Position numbers and translations under genes: made by a program. Source: CADEED01 sp043747875 (GTDB lineage: Bacteria > Pseudomonadota > Gammaproteobacteria > Steroidobacterales > Steroidobacteraceae). Taken from it: a DNA stretch of 64,000 nucleotides. Numbering within the stretch: position 1 is the first letter of the stretch; each line of letters begins with the position of its first letter. The DNA lies in NCBI GenBank assembly GCA_043747875.1, contig JAYTOI010000188.1, forward strand, positions 19,913 through 83,912, in the 5' to 3' direction. Of the stretch, positions 9,294 to 17,432 are shown piece by piece. Under the pieces are notes generated by a model that did no database searches, was not told where the DNA came from, and saw nothing but the letters and a program-made list of their open reading frames with translations.

Positions 9294-10342
9294 GCGAGGC
9301 TCCGCCCTTCGGCCAGGGTGAAGCCCGACTGTTGCTCCGGATCGCGCCACAGCGAGCACACACAGCGCGCGCATTCGGTGCGCACCCCCGCGCGAATGTC
9401 GGCGCGCAGCGCGGTCATCTCCGCGGAATCCAGCGCGACGGCCAGATCGCGCACCGCATCGCCGGGCGCGGGGCCGCGAATGAAGAAGCACGGCGACAGA
9501 CGCCCGTCGACGGCGAGCACCGCGGAAAATTCGGGCGCATTGCAGCGCACCGGGGGAAAAGCTCCCTTGCCCGCGAGCGCCGCGAAATAGGCGCACAGGC
9601 GGCGCATCTTGGCCGGATCCTCTGCGACGAAGCCGCGTGCGAATTCGCCCGCGTATTCCCGCTCCATGTGTACCAGCAGCTTCTCGAGAACCGGCAAATC
9701 AGAACGCGTCAGCGCGAGATCGCCACCGAAAGCCTGCTCACGGCCGAAGGCGTGCGGATTACCGACATCGACCGCGAGGAACGACAACTGGTGGGCGCCG
9801 AGCTCGTGCGCAAGCGCAACGAAGCGCGGCAGCTCCCGATAATTGGCACGCTGCACTGTAATACGCAGCCCGACGCGCGCCCCCGCGGCGACTGCGGCGC
9901 GAATCCCGTCGCACACCACGTCGAACGCGTCGAGGCCGCGGATCGCGCGGTATGTTTCGGGCGTAGTGCCGTCCAGCGAGACGGTGATCGAGTCGAACAG
10001 CGCCGCAGCGGCACGCGCGTGCTTCGCCAGCGACAGACCGGAAGTCAACAGCCACAGCGTGAGGCCCGCATCGCGCAGCAGTTGCGCGATCTCGCGCCAT
10101 TCCGGATTCAGCAGCGGTTCGCCGCCGGAAAGCAGTGCGGCACGCGTGCCCAGGGTCGCGAATTGCGGCACGAGCCGTTGTGCCGCCGCGAGCGTCAGGT
10201 TGTCGCGGCCGTGCCGCCAATAGTCACAGGTGACGCACCGCGAGTTGCAGCGGTCGGTGAGATAGAGGGTGACGAGCGGCAGCCGCTCCACGGACGGCGG
10301 CGAGGCGCGCGCGCTGGTCACGCTTGCGACGTGTGTTGCCAT
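9290..10342 (-). CDS. Radical SAM protein with SPASM-like C-terminus
   Basis: 350 residues. The radical SAM motif CNSRCVTC (Cys32, Cys36, Cys39) is preceded by TLYLTDR, as in the MoaA/PqqE/SPASM group. The core includes LLSGGEPLLNPEW and ITVSLDGTTPETYRAIRG. The C-terminal third has clustered cysteines (CNAPEF, PCFF, CARCVCSLW) consistent with a SPASM or twitch auxiliary [4Fe-4S] site. The ATG shares one base with the TGA of the upstream methyltransferase (TGATG). SPASM enzymes often act on peptides, but no precursor peptide gene is visible in the operon, so the substrate is open. Confidence 0.85.
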   Translation of the reverse strand: MATHVASVTSARASPPSVERLPLVTLYLTDRCNSRCVTCDYWRHGRDNLTLAAAQRLVPQFATLGTRAALLSGGEPLLNPEWREIAQLLRDAGLTLWLLTSGLSLAKHARAAAALFDSITVSLDGTTPETYRAIRGLDAFDVVCDGIRAAVAAGARVGLRITVQRANYRELPRFVALAHELGAHQLSFLAVDVGNPHAFGREQAFGGDLALTRSDLPVLEKLLVHMEREYAGEFARGFVAEDPAKMRRLCAYFAALAGKGAFPPVRCNAPEFSAVLAVDGRLSPCFFIRGPAPGDAVRDLAVALDSAEMTALRADIRAGVRTECARCVCSLWRDPEQQSGFTLAEGRSLA

Positions 10343-11130
10343 CACTGCGCCGGACCGGTGCGGGTCGCGTCCAGTAGATAGTGATCGGCGAATCGCGCCA
10401 TGAACGACGGCAGCGAGCGCTCGATCGCGGACAGCGCTGCGAGCGTGCGCGGTGCGCGTTCCAGCCAACCAGCCGCATAACTCGGCGGCAGCACACAGCC
10501 GAGCGACACGCGACGATGGACGCGGAACTGTGGCGCGATCGCGCCACAGAGCTCACGCGGTGTCGGGTAGTGGATCGTGAGGCCTCGCCACTGCGCGCCC
10601 TGCGCAGCGAAGCGACGAAACGCACGACCCCGGTCGCCGCGCGCGAGATACCAGGCCCACTCCCAGGGCACGTGCCGGCCCATGACGACGAACATCAGCG
10701 GCGCCGCAGGCTTCAGCAGCCGCGCGAGCGTGCGCGACAACGCCGGCACGTCCGCCACGCAATTGAGGGCGCCGAAATTGGAGAACGCACCATCGAAAGT
10801 TTCGCCCTCGAGCGCCGCGCCGATGTGCTCCATCGGAACCCGCAAGAAGCGGATGCGATGCGCTACACCCGCGCACTCAGCCTTGCGGCGGGCGACGCGC
10901 AGCATGGCCTCCGAGGCATCGCTCGCGAGCACGCGGTGCCCGAGCTTCGCCAGATGCACGGCATCCTCGCCCGTGCCGCAACCGAGCTCGAGCAGCGACT
11001 CGCGGTGCGCGAAACCCGACTCGAGTCGCGACCACACCATCGCACGCAGCGTCGTGCCCACGGCCGTCACAGTGAACTCGCGGTCGTAGGCGTCCGCCAT
11101 GTCGTCAAAGGCTGTCGGCGTCTCGAGCAT
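10342..11130 (-). CDS. Class I SAM-dependent methyltransferase
   Basis: 262 residues. Motif I is LLELGCGTGEDAVHLA, with VLASDASEAML and the post-I segment ETFDGAFSNFGALNCV following. The start ATG lies 12 bp downstream of the outer-membrane cytochrome gene; an earlier in-frame GTG would overlap that gene. It belongs to the Methyltransf_11/25-type group and is distinct in sequence from the other methyltransferase of this operon. The C-terminal 100 residues are rich in aromatic and basic residues and may hold a membrane-associated or substrate-binding lid. Confidence 0.85.
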   Translation of the reverse strand: MLETPTAFDDMADAYDREFTVTAVGTTLRAMVWSRLESGFAHRESLLELGCGTGEDAVHLAKLGHRVLASDASEAMLRVARRKAECAGVAHRIRFLRVPMEHIGAALEGETFDGAFSNFGALNCVADVPALSRTLARLLKPAAPLMFVVMGRHVPWEWAWYLARGDRGRAFRRFAAQGAQWRGLTIHYPTPRELCGAIAPQFRVHRRVSLGCVLPPSYAAGWLERAPRTLAALSAIERSLPSFMARFADHYLLDATRTGPAQ

Positions 11131-11141
11131 CGTCTCAGCCG

Positions 11142-12233
11142 TTAGAAAAACCCGTGCAGCTGCAAGAACGCCTGCGTGCGATTCTGCAGGTCGTTCTGCG
11201 GGATGCCATCGTACATGCGAACGCCCGCGCGCAGCTGCACGAATTGGATCGGCGACCACTCGTACACCACGCTCGCGCGCGTCTGCTCGTCCTCGTCGAC
11301 GTCGTCATCGGGCTCGAACCACTCGAACGTGGCTTTCAGATTGTGGCCCTGCGCCGCGCGCCAGTTCGCCTCGACCAGCGAGGCCATGAGCTTGCGGCCG
11401 CCGCCGATGGAGTCGTCGTCGATGTAGTCGACCTCGCCCAGGAACGTGACCGGCCCGGTGCGCACCGCACCGAACACACCCGCCGCCATGCGGTCCCCCG
11501 CGTCGGTGTTGTTGGACAGCGCGCTCGCGCCCACGCGCCACACCGACTGCACGTATTCGGCGCGCGCCACGATCTGCTTGCCGTCGTCGACCTCGGGCGC
11601 GCCCGCGGTGCCATTGCTCAGCGCGACCTGCGCGGTCCACGCGCCCTTCTCGATGCCGAACTCCACCCCCTCGTCCGGGGCCTGCATGTTGATGCCCGAG
11701 AGGCCGCGCACGAACGCCGAGTCGTCTTCGTAGCGGTAGCCGAACGGCAGATACAACCGCCCCGCCTTCACGTACAGCTCGTTCTCCGTGAACCAGTAGC
11801 GCACGTTCGCTTCGAGGTTGGTCGAGTTGCCCGGCGCGAAGCGCTGGTCGACGTATACCGACAGGCGATTCGGAATCACGCCGAAATCCAGATAGGCGCG
11901 CGCTTCCTCCACGGCGAAGTCGTTGGTAGTCGATTGGTTCGGCACGTCCGAGAAGTTCCAGTTGGCGCGGGCATTGCCGCCCACCGCGAAGTACTTCGTG
12001 AGCTGGCCGGTCCACAGATCGCTCTCCTCGCCGAGACGTTTCGCGGCGAGCTGGGTCTGCGCGAACGTGTTGCCGAACACCGAACGCAGGCCACCGCCCG
12101 TGGGGTTCACGTGGCATTGCACGCATTTCAGACCCATCTGTGCCGCCAGGTACGGCTCGGCCTGCGCCTGGGATGCGAAGGCGAGGATCGCGACGAGGCT
12201 CATCGCGCCTGCGAGTTTTCTCAACGGGCTCAT
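11142..12233 (-). CDS. Cyc2-like outer-membrane cytochrome c-porin fusion
   Basis: 363 residues. A signal peptide ends at ASQAQA, and a single c-type heme site KCVQCH follows in MGLKCVQCHVNPTGGG. The remaining 310 or so residues alternate polar and aromatic residues (LSVYVDQRFAPG, ELYVKAGRLYLPFGYRY, VQLRAGVRMYDG) and end in phenylalanine, typical of an outer-membrane beta-barrel. This one-heme-plus-barrel layout resembles Cyc2 of iron oxidisers, though the barrel here is somewhat short. It overlaps the upstream heme lipoprotein by 4 bp (ATGA). Electron transfer across the outer membrane is a plausible role; specific iron oxidation cannot be claimed. Confidence 0.75.
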   Translation of the reverse strand: MSPLRKLAGAMSLVAILAFASQAQAEPYLAAQMGLKCVQCHVNPTGGGLRSVFGNTFAQTQLAAKRLGEESDLWTGQLTKYFAVGGNARANWNFSDVPNQSTTNDFAVEEARAYLDFGVIPNRLSVYVDQRFAPGNSTNLEANVRYWFTENELYVKAGRLYLPFGYRYEDDSAFVRGLSGINMQAPDEGVEFGIEKGAWTAQVALSNGTAGAPEVDDGKQIVARAEYVQSVWRVGASALSNNTDAGDRMAAGVFGAVRTGPVTFLGEVDYIDDDSIGGGRKLMASLVEANWRAAQGHNLKATFEWFEPDDDVDEDEQTRASVVYEWSPIQFVQLRAGVRMYDGIPQNDLQNRTQAFLQLHGFF

Positions 12234-13066
12234 CGCGACTCTCCTGCATTGACGTCGAACGAAATCGTCTGGTCGCCGCCGGGAGTACCGTCGGCATCAC
12301 CGTCGAGCACGTGGCCCGACACACTGGCCAGCGGCGCCGGACCGCTGCCGCGCACCGCAAGCTCGAAGTGGCCTGCCGCGAGCGGCGCGCGCGTCGCGAG
12401 CTCGACGACGTTCTGGCGCTTGAGTGGCACCGTCATGCTCGCGAGCGGCACGAGGTTGCCCGCTGCGTCACGCAGCTCGAAGCTGTTCGAGCTCACCAGC
12501 GAGTTGTCGACGTCGGAATTGAAGATGACCGTGATCTTCGCGAGTCCCGGCGCTGCCTTCTCCGCGGCCGCGGGCACGCTGCTCGAGACCAGCAAGCGGT
12601 CCGGCGGCGCTGCGTTCATCGGCGCACCCGCCGCGATCCAGGCACGCACGAGATCGACCTGAGTCTGTGAGAGGAAGGGGCCCCCGAGTGGCATGCGGCT
12701 GCCCGATGCCGCCGTGCCTTCTAACTTCTGCACGAGATAGCTTGCGTTCGGGTTGCCGGGATTGACGCGCAGCAGGCTCTGGACCTCGGAGCTCGACACG
12801 TTGACCAACATCGCGAAGCTGTTCGCAGCGTCGAGGCGCAAGCCCTGCGGCGCGCCCGCACCGATGTGGCAGGTGGTGCAGATGGGCGTGAAGATGGTGT
12901 CCTGGATCTGCTGGAACTGGCTCGCGGCTCCCCCGCCACCGCCGTTGTCGGGCCGCCCGTTCGCATCGAGTCCCTCGCCGTTGCCCGCGCATCCCGAGAG
13001 CAGGGCGAGCGGCAGGAGAAATAAAAAGCCGTTCCGACACAGATGATTAGCAGGCGACCGGGACAT
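12230..13066 (-). CDS. Heme-binding lipoprotein with Ig-like domain
   Basis: 278 residues. The signal sequence ends in the lipobox LLSGC, predicting lipidation. One c-type heme motif, CTTCH, occurs in IFTPICTTCHIGAG, a layout found in many single-heme proteins that read FTPxCxxCH. A C-terminal bacterial Ig-like (SbsA/Big_5-like) domain spans about residues 165-275 and carries a DGDADGTPGGD turn. The start ATG has a strong ribosome site (AAGGAGGA). It heads the eleven-gene run and overlaps the cytochrome-porin by 4 bp, so the two probably work as electron-transfer partners. Confidence 0.8.
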   Translation of the reverse strand: MSRSPANHLCRNGFLFLLPLALLSGCAGNGEGLDANGRPDNGGGGGAASQFQQIQDTIFTPICTTCHIGAGAPQGLRLDAANSFAMLVNVSSSEVQSLLRVNPGNPNASYLVQKLEGTAASGSRMPLGGPFLSQTQVDLVRAWIAAGAPMNAAPPDRLLVSSSVPAAAEKAAPGLAKITVIFNSDVDNSLVSSNSFELRDAAGNLVPLASMTVPLKRQNVVELATRAPLAAGHFELAVRGSGPAPLASVSGHVLDGDADGTPGGDQTISFDVNAGESR

Positions 13067-13258
13067 TAAAATCCTCCTTGCATGGAATTGGCAAGCACTG
13101 CATGGGTACCGCCGTGCCCGGCTCCGGTTCCCCCGGGGCGCGGGGACCTGGAGCGATGAGACGATGGGAGCGTGACACGAGGCTGTCTGCCAGAAGGCGC
13201 CGCGAGCTTCGGATAGACTCGGCGCGCCGAACCGGTGATGCACTCGAGGACGAAGCTC
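13067..13258. promoter_or_regulatory. Divergent promoter region
   Basis: 192 bp between the divergent heme lipoprotein gene (minus) and the Gfo/Idh gene (plus). Both must be transcribed from here, since each heads its strand. A direct repeat TGCATGG flanks the AATTGGCAAGCAC stretch near 13080-13105. No clear -35/-10 pair or known operator could be assigned by eye. Confidence 0.4.
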
Positions 13259-14350
13259 ATGAATTCGTATCCGCGTCGCAGATTCCTCGCCCACACCGCG
13301 GCACTCGCCGCCACGCCCCTGTTAGCGAACCTGGGCCGCGCGCAAGCGCCCGGCCGCAAGCTCGGCGTCGCGATCTGCGGGCTCGGCAGCCTCTCGACCA
13401 ACCAGATCGCGCCGGCGCTGCTCAAGACGCGCTTCTGCAACCTGGCCGGCATCGTCACCGGCACACCGTCGAAGGCCGTGGAATGGCAGAAAAAATACGG
13501 CATCCCCGATCGCAGCGTGTACTCGTACGACACGATGCATCGCATCGCCGACAACAAGGACATCGACATCGTCTACGTCGTGACGCCGAATGCGCTGCAC
13601 CTGCGCGACGCGCTGGTCGCGGCCGCGGCGGGCAAACACGTGTTCTGCGAGAAGCCGCTCGAGATCAGCACCGAGCGCTGCCAGCAGATGGTCGATGCGT
13701 GCAAGAAAGCCGGCGTGCTGCTCAGTGTCGGATATCGCTGTCAGTACGAACCGAACAATCTCGAATGCGTGCGTCTCGCGCGCCAGAAAGTGCTCGGCGA
13801 CGTGAAGTTCATCGACGCGAACTTCGGCTTCGCGATGGGCGATCCGACGCAGTGGCGCCTGAAGCGCGCGCTCGCGGGCGGCGGCGCATTGATGGACGTG
13901 GGCATCTACTGCCTGCAGACGACGCGCATGCTCACGGGCGAGGATCCGATCTGGATCAGCGCGACGGAAGTGAAAACCGATGCCGTGAAGTTCAAGGAAG
14001 TCGACGAGACGATTTCATGGCAGATGAGATTCCCGAGCGGCGTGCTCTCGCATTGCATGAGTACCTACAACGCGAACGGCTTCTCGGGTTTTCGCGCCGG
14101 CACGACACGCGGCTGGTTCTCGCTCGATCCGGCTTACTACTACGCCGGAATTCGCGGCAAGCGCAGCGACGGACCGGAGATCAACATCCCCGCGCCGGAT
14201 CAGTTCGTCAGCGAGCTGGATGATTTTGCAGATTGCATCAACAACAAGAAGCAGTCGCGCGTGCCGGGCGAGATGGGGTTGTCGGATGTGAAGTATCTGA
14301 TGGCCGTGTACGAGTCGATCAAGAAGGGAAAGCCGATTACCTTGGCGTAA
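13259..14350 (+). CDS. Tat-exported Gfo/Idh/MocA family oxidoreductase
   Basis: 363 residues from the ATG at 13259, which follows GAGGACGAA; a GTG/ATG eight codons earlier is possible. YPRRRFLAHTAALAATPLL is a twin-arginine signal peptide. The Rossmann domain starts at GVAICGLGSLS. Next come VYVVTPNALH and the EKP motif (GKHVFCEKPLE), which holds the catalytic lysine of the family. The C-terminal domain starts near GDVKFIDANFGF, with the GGGALMDVGIYC histidine/tyrosine region. These proteins act on sugars with a tightly bound NADP, as in periplasmic glucose-fructose oxidoreductase. It heads the plus-strand sugar region. Confidence 0.88.
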   Translation: MNSYPRRRFLAHTAALAATPLLANLGRAQAPGRKLGVAICGLGSLSTNQIAPALLKTRFCNLAGIVTGTPSKAVEWQKKYGIPDRSVYSYDTMHRIADNKDIDIVYVVTPNALHLRDALVAAAAGKHVFCEKPLEISTERCQQMVDACKKAGVLLSVGYRCQYEPNNLECVRLARQKVLGDVKFIDANFGFAMGDPTQWRLKRALAGGGALMDVGIYCLQTTRMLTGEDPIWISATEVKTDAVKFKEVDETISWQMRFPSGVLSHCMSTYNANGFSGFRAGTTRGWFSLDPAYYYAGIRGKRSDGPEINIPAPDQFVSELDDFADCINNKKQSRVPGEMGLSDVKYLMAVYESIKKGKPITLA

Positions 14351-14370
14351 ATGGGGACACTCGCCATTTA
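14348..14370. repeat. REP-like palindrome spanning two convergent stop codons
   Basis: TAAATGG (14348-14354) and CCATTTA (14364-14370) form a perfect 7-bp inverted repeat around GGACACTCG. The left arm holds the TAA stop of the Gfo/Idh gene and the right arm holds the TAA stop of the convergent esterase gene. The AATGGGGACA core is shared with the larger hairpin at 30830-30931. No T-run is present, so it is not a classic intrinsic terminator, though it may end both transcripts. Confidence 0.6.
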
Positions 14371-16323
14371 CTCGATGGGCACCTCGAACGGCCCCACGGG
14401 CAATCCCGTCGAGTCGTAGAGATTGCACAGCGGCGAGTCCGCCCAGCAGAACCGCACGCGGGTCGCGATCGACGGCGCGAGCGCTGAATCTTCCAGCACT
14501 ACCACGCCGCCGGCTGCCAGCTTTGCGCCGACGTACCGGCACGTGCCCTGCTCGGCCGCGCACAATTCGAACCCCGACGGATCGCGCGCGCCGATGACGA
14601 GCAGATTGCCGTCGTAGTCACCGAACTTCACTTGTATGCCGTCGCGCTCGCGCCGCGCGGCTTTCGGTGCCGCGCCCGACGCCGAGATCTTCGCGCCGTA
14701 CGCCACGTGCCGCGCCGCGCGCGCAAGCCGCTTGCCGACGTCCAATTTGTTGGCGGGATGGATGTCATCGCGGTCGCCGATATCGTAAATGACGGCAAGG
14801 CCGGCGTTGCCGTCGGCGACCACGGCCCGCCGCTGCGCATCGCGCAGCCGCGCCCAGCCACTATCTACCGGCTGATGGGCCAGGGGCCCGTAGTTCGCGA
14901 GCTGCACCACCAGGAAACTCAACGGCGCGCGCAATTGCCGGCGCCAGTCCGCAAACAGCGCACCGAGCTGCTGCTCGTAGCGCAGCGCGTCCTCCAGCGC
15001 GGCATTTGCCTCGCCCTGATACCACGCGACGCCGCGCGATCCGAACGGCCCGAGCGGTGCGATCATGCCGTTGAAGAGAATGTTGATGCCCGCGTACGGT
15101 TCCCAGGGCGCGCGCGGCGGGGCGGTCAGGCCCTTCGGCGCCACCTGGTACTCCCAGTCGACGAGCGAGGCCGTCGATCCATCCGCGAAACGCAGTACGC
15201 GTGAGGAATCCGGTCCGTGCACGCCGCCGCCGCCCCACATGTCGAGCACGTTGACCACGACGAGGTTCTCGCCCGCCACGAGATGCCTCGGCGGCACTGG
15301 ATAGACGCGCGCCGCCTCGCCGACCCCGCTGCCCATCGCCTTGCCGTTGATCCACACCAGGTCGACGTCGTCGATGACGCCCAGCGACAGCGTCGCGGAG
15401 CTGCGCGCCTGCGCCGGCGCGAGCGTGGCGCGCGCGCGATACCACACGACGCCGTCGTACTCCGCGAGCGCGGGTACGCCCCAATCTTCCCAGTGTTTCT
15501 CGATGGACGGCACGCGCTGCCACGTGCCGGAGCTCTTGCCCGCAAGCCACGGCCGCGTACCCTGCGTGGCCGCGCCCTGGTCGTCCCACCAGCGCTGCAC
15601 GACGGCACCCCAGCGGCGCGCGGCACCCGCCGCGTCGAGCGCGCGCGCGGCTAACAAGTCGAGCGCGGCGTCCTGGCCGCCCAGCGTGCGCAGTGCCGGC
15701 GCCGACAGCCACGCCTCGATGCGCGTGCCACCCCACGAAGACAGCACCAGACCCTGCGGCACGTCGATGGACTTCTGCAACTCGCGCGCGAAGTAGTAGC
15801 AGACGGCGGAGAAGTTGCGCGTCGTCGCCGGGCCCGCGACTTTCCACGTGAGCGGCGCGGGAAAATCCACGCGTGGCGCCACGGACGCGTCGCGCGCGAT
15901 GGTCGCGTGGCGGATGCGCTGGTTCGCGGAGTGGTCCGCCTCCCAATCAGCGTTGAGCGCGCGGCGCACCGTCCACTCCATGTTCGACTGGCCCGAGCAC
16001 AACCACACGTCGCCGATGAGCACGTCGTCGACGACCTGAGTGCGCGTCGCGGTGCGCGCGCTCAGCGCGTGCGGACCACCGGCCGTCATCGCGGGCAGCG
16101 CGGCTGCCCATCGCCCATCCGCACCGGCCAGTTGCCGGACGCTCGCGGCGCCGAGCGTCACGCTGACCTCTTCGCCGGCCGCGGCTGTGCCCCACACCGC
16201 GATCGGCCGATCGCGCTGGAGCACGACGTGGTCGCCGAAGATCGCTGCCATCAACGGCGCCTCGGCGCGCGCCGCGCTCATGAGCAGCGCCAGCGCCAGC
16301 ACGGCGCCGAATCGCTGTACCAT
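14368..16323 (-). CDS. Sialate O-acetylesterase (SASA family), exported
   Basis: 651 residues from ATG at 16323, which has GGGGAGAAC upstream; a GTG four codons earlier is possible. A signal peptide ends at SAARA. The SGNH-type nucleophile motif LCSGQSNMEW places the serine at about residue 113, following GDVW. VVWYRARATL and VWINGKAMGSG belong to the jelly-roll insert of the family, and the second catalytic block has GVAWYQGEANA and, near the end, DIHPANK with the catalytic aspartate/histidine pair. It removes O-acetyl groups from sialic acid or plant polysaccharides. With GH105 and DUF4861 proteins next door, deacetylation of pectin or xylan is more likely than sialic acid use (inference). 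Confidence 0.88.
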   Translation of the reverse strand: MVQRFGAVLALALLMSAARAEAPLMAAIFGDHVVLQRDRPIAVWGTAAAGEEVSVTLGAASVRQLAGADGRWAAALPAMTAGGPHALSARTATRTQVVDDVLIGDVWLCSGQSNMEWTVRRALNADWEADHSANQRIRHATIARDASVAPRVDFPAPLTWKVAGPATTRNFSAVCYYFARELQKSIDVPQGLVLSSWGGTRIEAWLSAPALRTLGGQDAALDLLAARALDAAGAARRWGAVVQRWWDDQGAATQGTRPWLAGKSSGTWQRVPSIEKHWEDWGVPALAEYDGVVWYRARATLAPAQARSSATLSLGVIDDVDLVWINGKAMGSGVGEAARVYPVPPRHLVAGENLVVVNVLDMWGGGGVHGPDSSRVLRFADGSTASLVDWEYQVAPKGLTAPPRAPWEPYAGINILFNGMIAPLGPFGSRGVAWYQGEANAALEDALRYEQQLGALFADWRRQLRAPLSFLVVQLANYGPLAHQPVDSGWARLRDAQRRAVVADGNAGLAVIYDIGDRDDIHPANKLDVGKRLARAARHVAYGAKISASGAAPKAARRERDGIQVKFGDYDGNLLVIGARDPSGFELCAAEQGTCRYVGAKLAAGGVVVLEDSALAPSIATRVRFCWADSPLCNLYDSTGLPVGPFEVPIE

Positions 16324-16348
16324 TGTTCTCCCCACTGGCTCTCACCTC

Positions 16349-17362
16349 ATGTCAGACAGCGCGCAAATACTCATTCGTGACGGCGTCGATCTCAAGACGT
16401 TTCGCGAGCAGATCGAGCCTGCGAACCAGCCGGCGGTCTTGAGAGGCCTGGTGAACCACTGGCCCGCGGTACGCGCCGCGCGCGTATCTCCACTCGCCCT
16501 GGCCGACTATCTGCGCGGCTTCGACGCCGGCAAACCAGTCGCGGTGCTCGAGGGACCGCCGTCCATCCGCGGACACTTCTTCTACCGCGAGGACATGCGC
16601 GGACTCAACTTCGAGCGCAAGCCGGCCACCATCGGCGCGACGCTGGAGCGTCTGCTCGCGCAGCTCGACGATCCGAATCCCGCGGCGATCTACATCGAGT
16701 CGACGCCCACCGCCGAGCACCTGCCGCCGTTCGCAGACGCGAACCCCATGCCGTTGCTGCCGCCCATCGTGATCCCGCGCATCTGGGTGGGCAACACGCT
16801 GACCGTGCAGACGCACTTCGACCTGTCGAGCAATATCGCCTGCGTCGTGGGCGGCCGGCGGCGCTTCACGCTGTTTCCGCCCGACCAGATCGCGAACCTC
16901 TACGTGGGGCCCATCGAGTTCAACATCTCCGGTCCGCCGATCAGCATGGTGACGCTGCGCAATCCGGATCTGGCGCGCTTCCCGCGGTTCGCCGAGGCGC
17001 AGCGGCATGCGCTCACCGCGGAGCTCGAGCCGGGCGACGCGCTCTACATCCCGTACGCGTGGTGGCACCAGGTCGAATCGCTGGCACCCTTCAACGTGCT
17101 GGTGAACTACTGGTGGAACGAGGCACGCCAGGCGGGCTCGCCATACGACGCGATGCTGCACGCCGTGCTGGCGCTGCGCGATCTGCCGCCCGCGCAGCGC
17201 GCGGTGTGGCGCGCGATGTTCGATCACTACGTGTTCACGGCCGGCGACGAGGCGTTGTCGCATCTGCCGCGCGAGCAGCGCGGCATCATGGGGCCGCCCT
17301 CGCCCACGCGCCTGCAGGCGATCCGCGCCATCCTCGCCCGCGCGTTTTCTCGTCCGGGATAG
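16349..17362 (+). CDS. Cupin-like (JmjC/cupin_8) domain protein
   Basis: 337 residues. HFD at residues 156-158 (QTHFDLSSN) and His240 in YAWWHQVES make the HxD...H iron triad of 2-oxoglutarate-dependent hydroxylases of the cupin_8/FIH-like group. GGRRRFTLFPPDQ and LEPGDALYIP are characteristic of it. Its start is only 25 bp from the divergent esterase start. In Xanthomonas/Caulobacter-type genomes such proteins often lie beside TonB receptors and polysaccharide genes. Its substrate here, protein side chain or small molecule, is unknown. Confidence 0.85.
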   Translation: MSDSAQILIRDGVDLKTFREQIEPANQPAVLRGLVNHWPAVRAARVSPLALADYLRGFDAGKPVAVLEGPPSIRGHFFYREDMRGLNFERKPATIGATLERLLAQLDDPNPAAIYIESTPTAEHLPPFADANPMPLLPPIVIPRIWVGNTLTVQTHFDLSSNIACVVGGRRRFTLFPPDQIANLYVGPIEFNISGPPISMVTLRNPDLARFPRFAEAQRHALTAELEPGDALYIPYAWWHQVESLAPFNVLVNYWWNEARQAGSPYDAMLHAVLALRDLPPAQRAVWRAMFDHYVFTAGDEALSHLPREQRGIMGPPSPTRLQAIRAILARAFSRPG

Positions 17363-17432
17363 ACCGCGGCAATTGTGAGACGATGCGCGTAGAGCGCGCT
17401 TGGCTGCCGGAAGGACCCGGCGAGGAGAAACG

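Noticed and set aside
13067..13258. Precursor-peptide gene for the radical SAM operon
   Set aside because: No short frame with a ribosome site and leader-like composition was seen here or in the 12-14 bp gaps within the operon; such a gene may lie outside the window.
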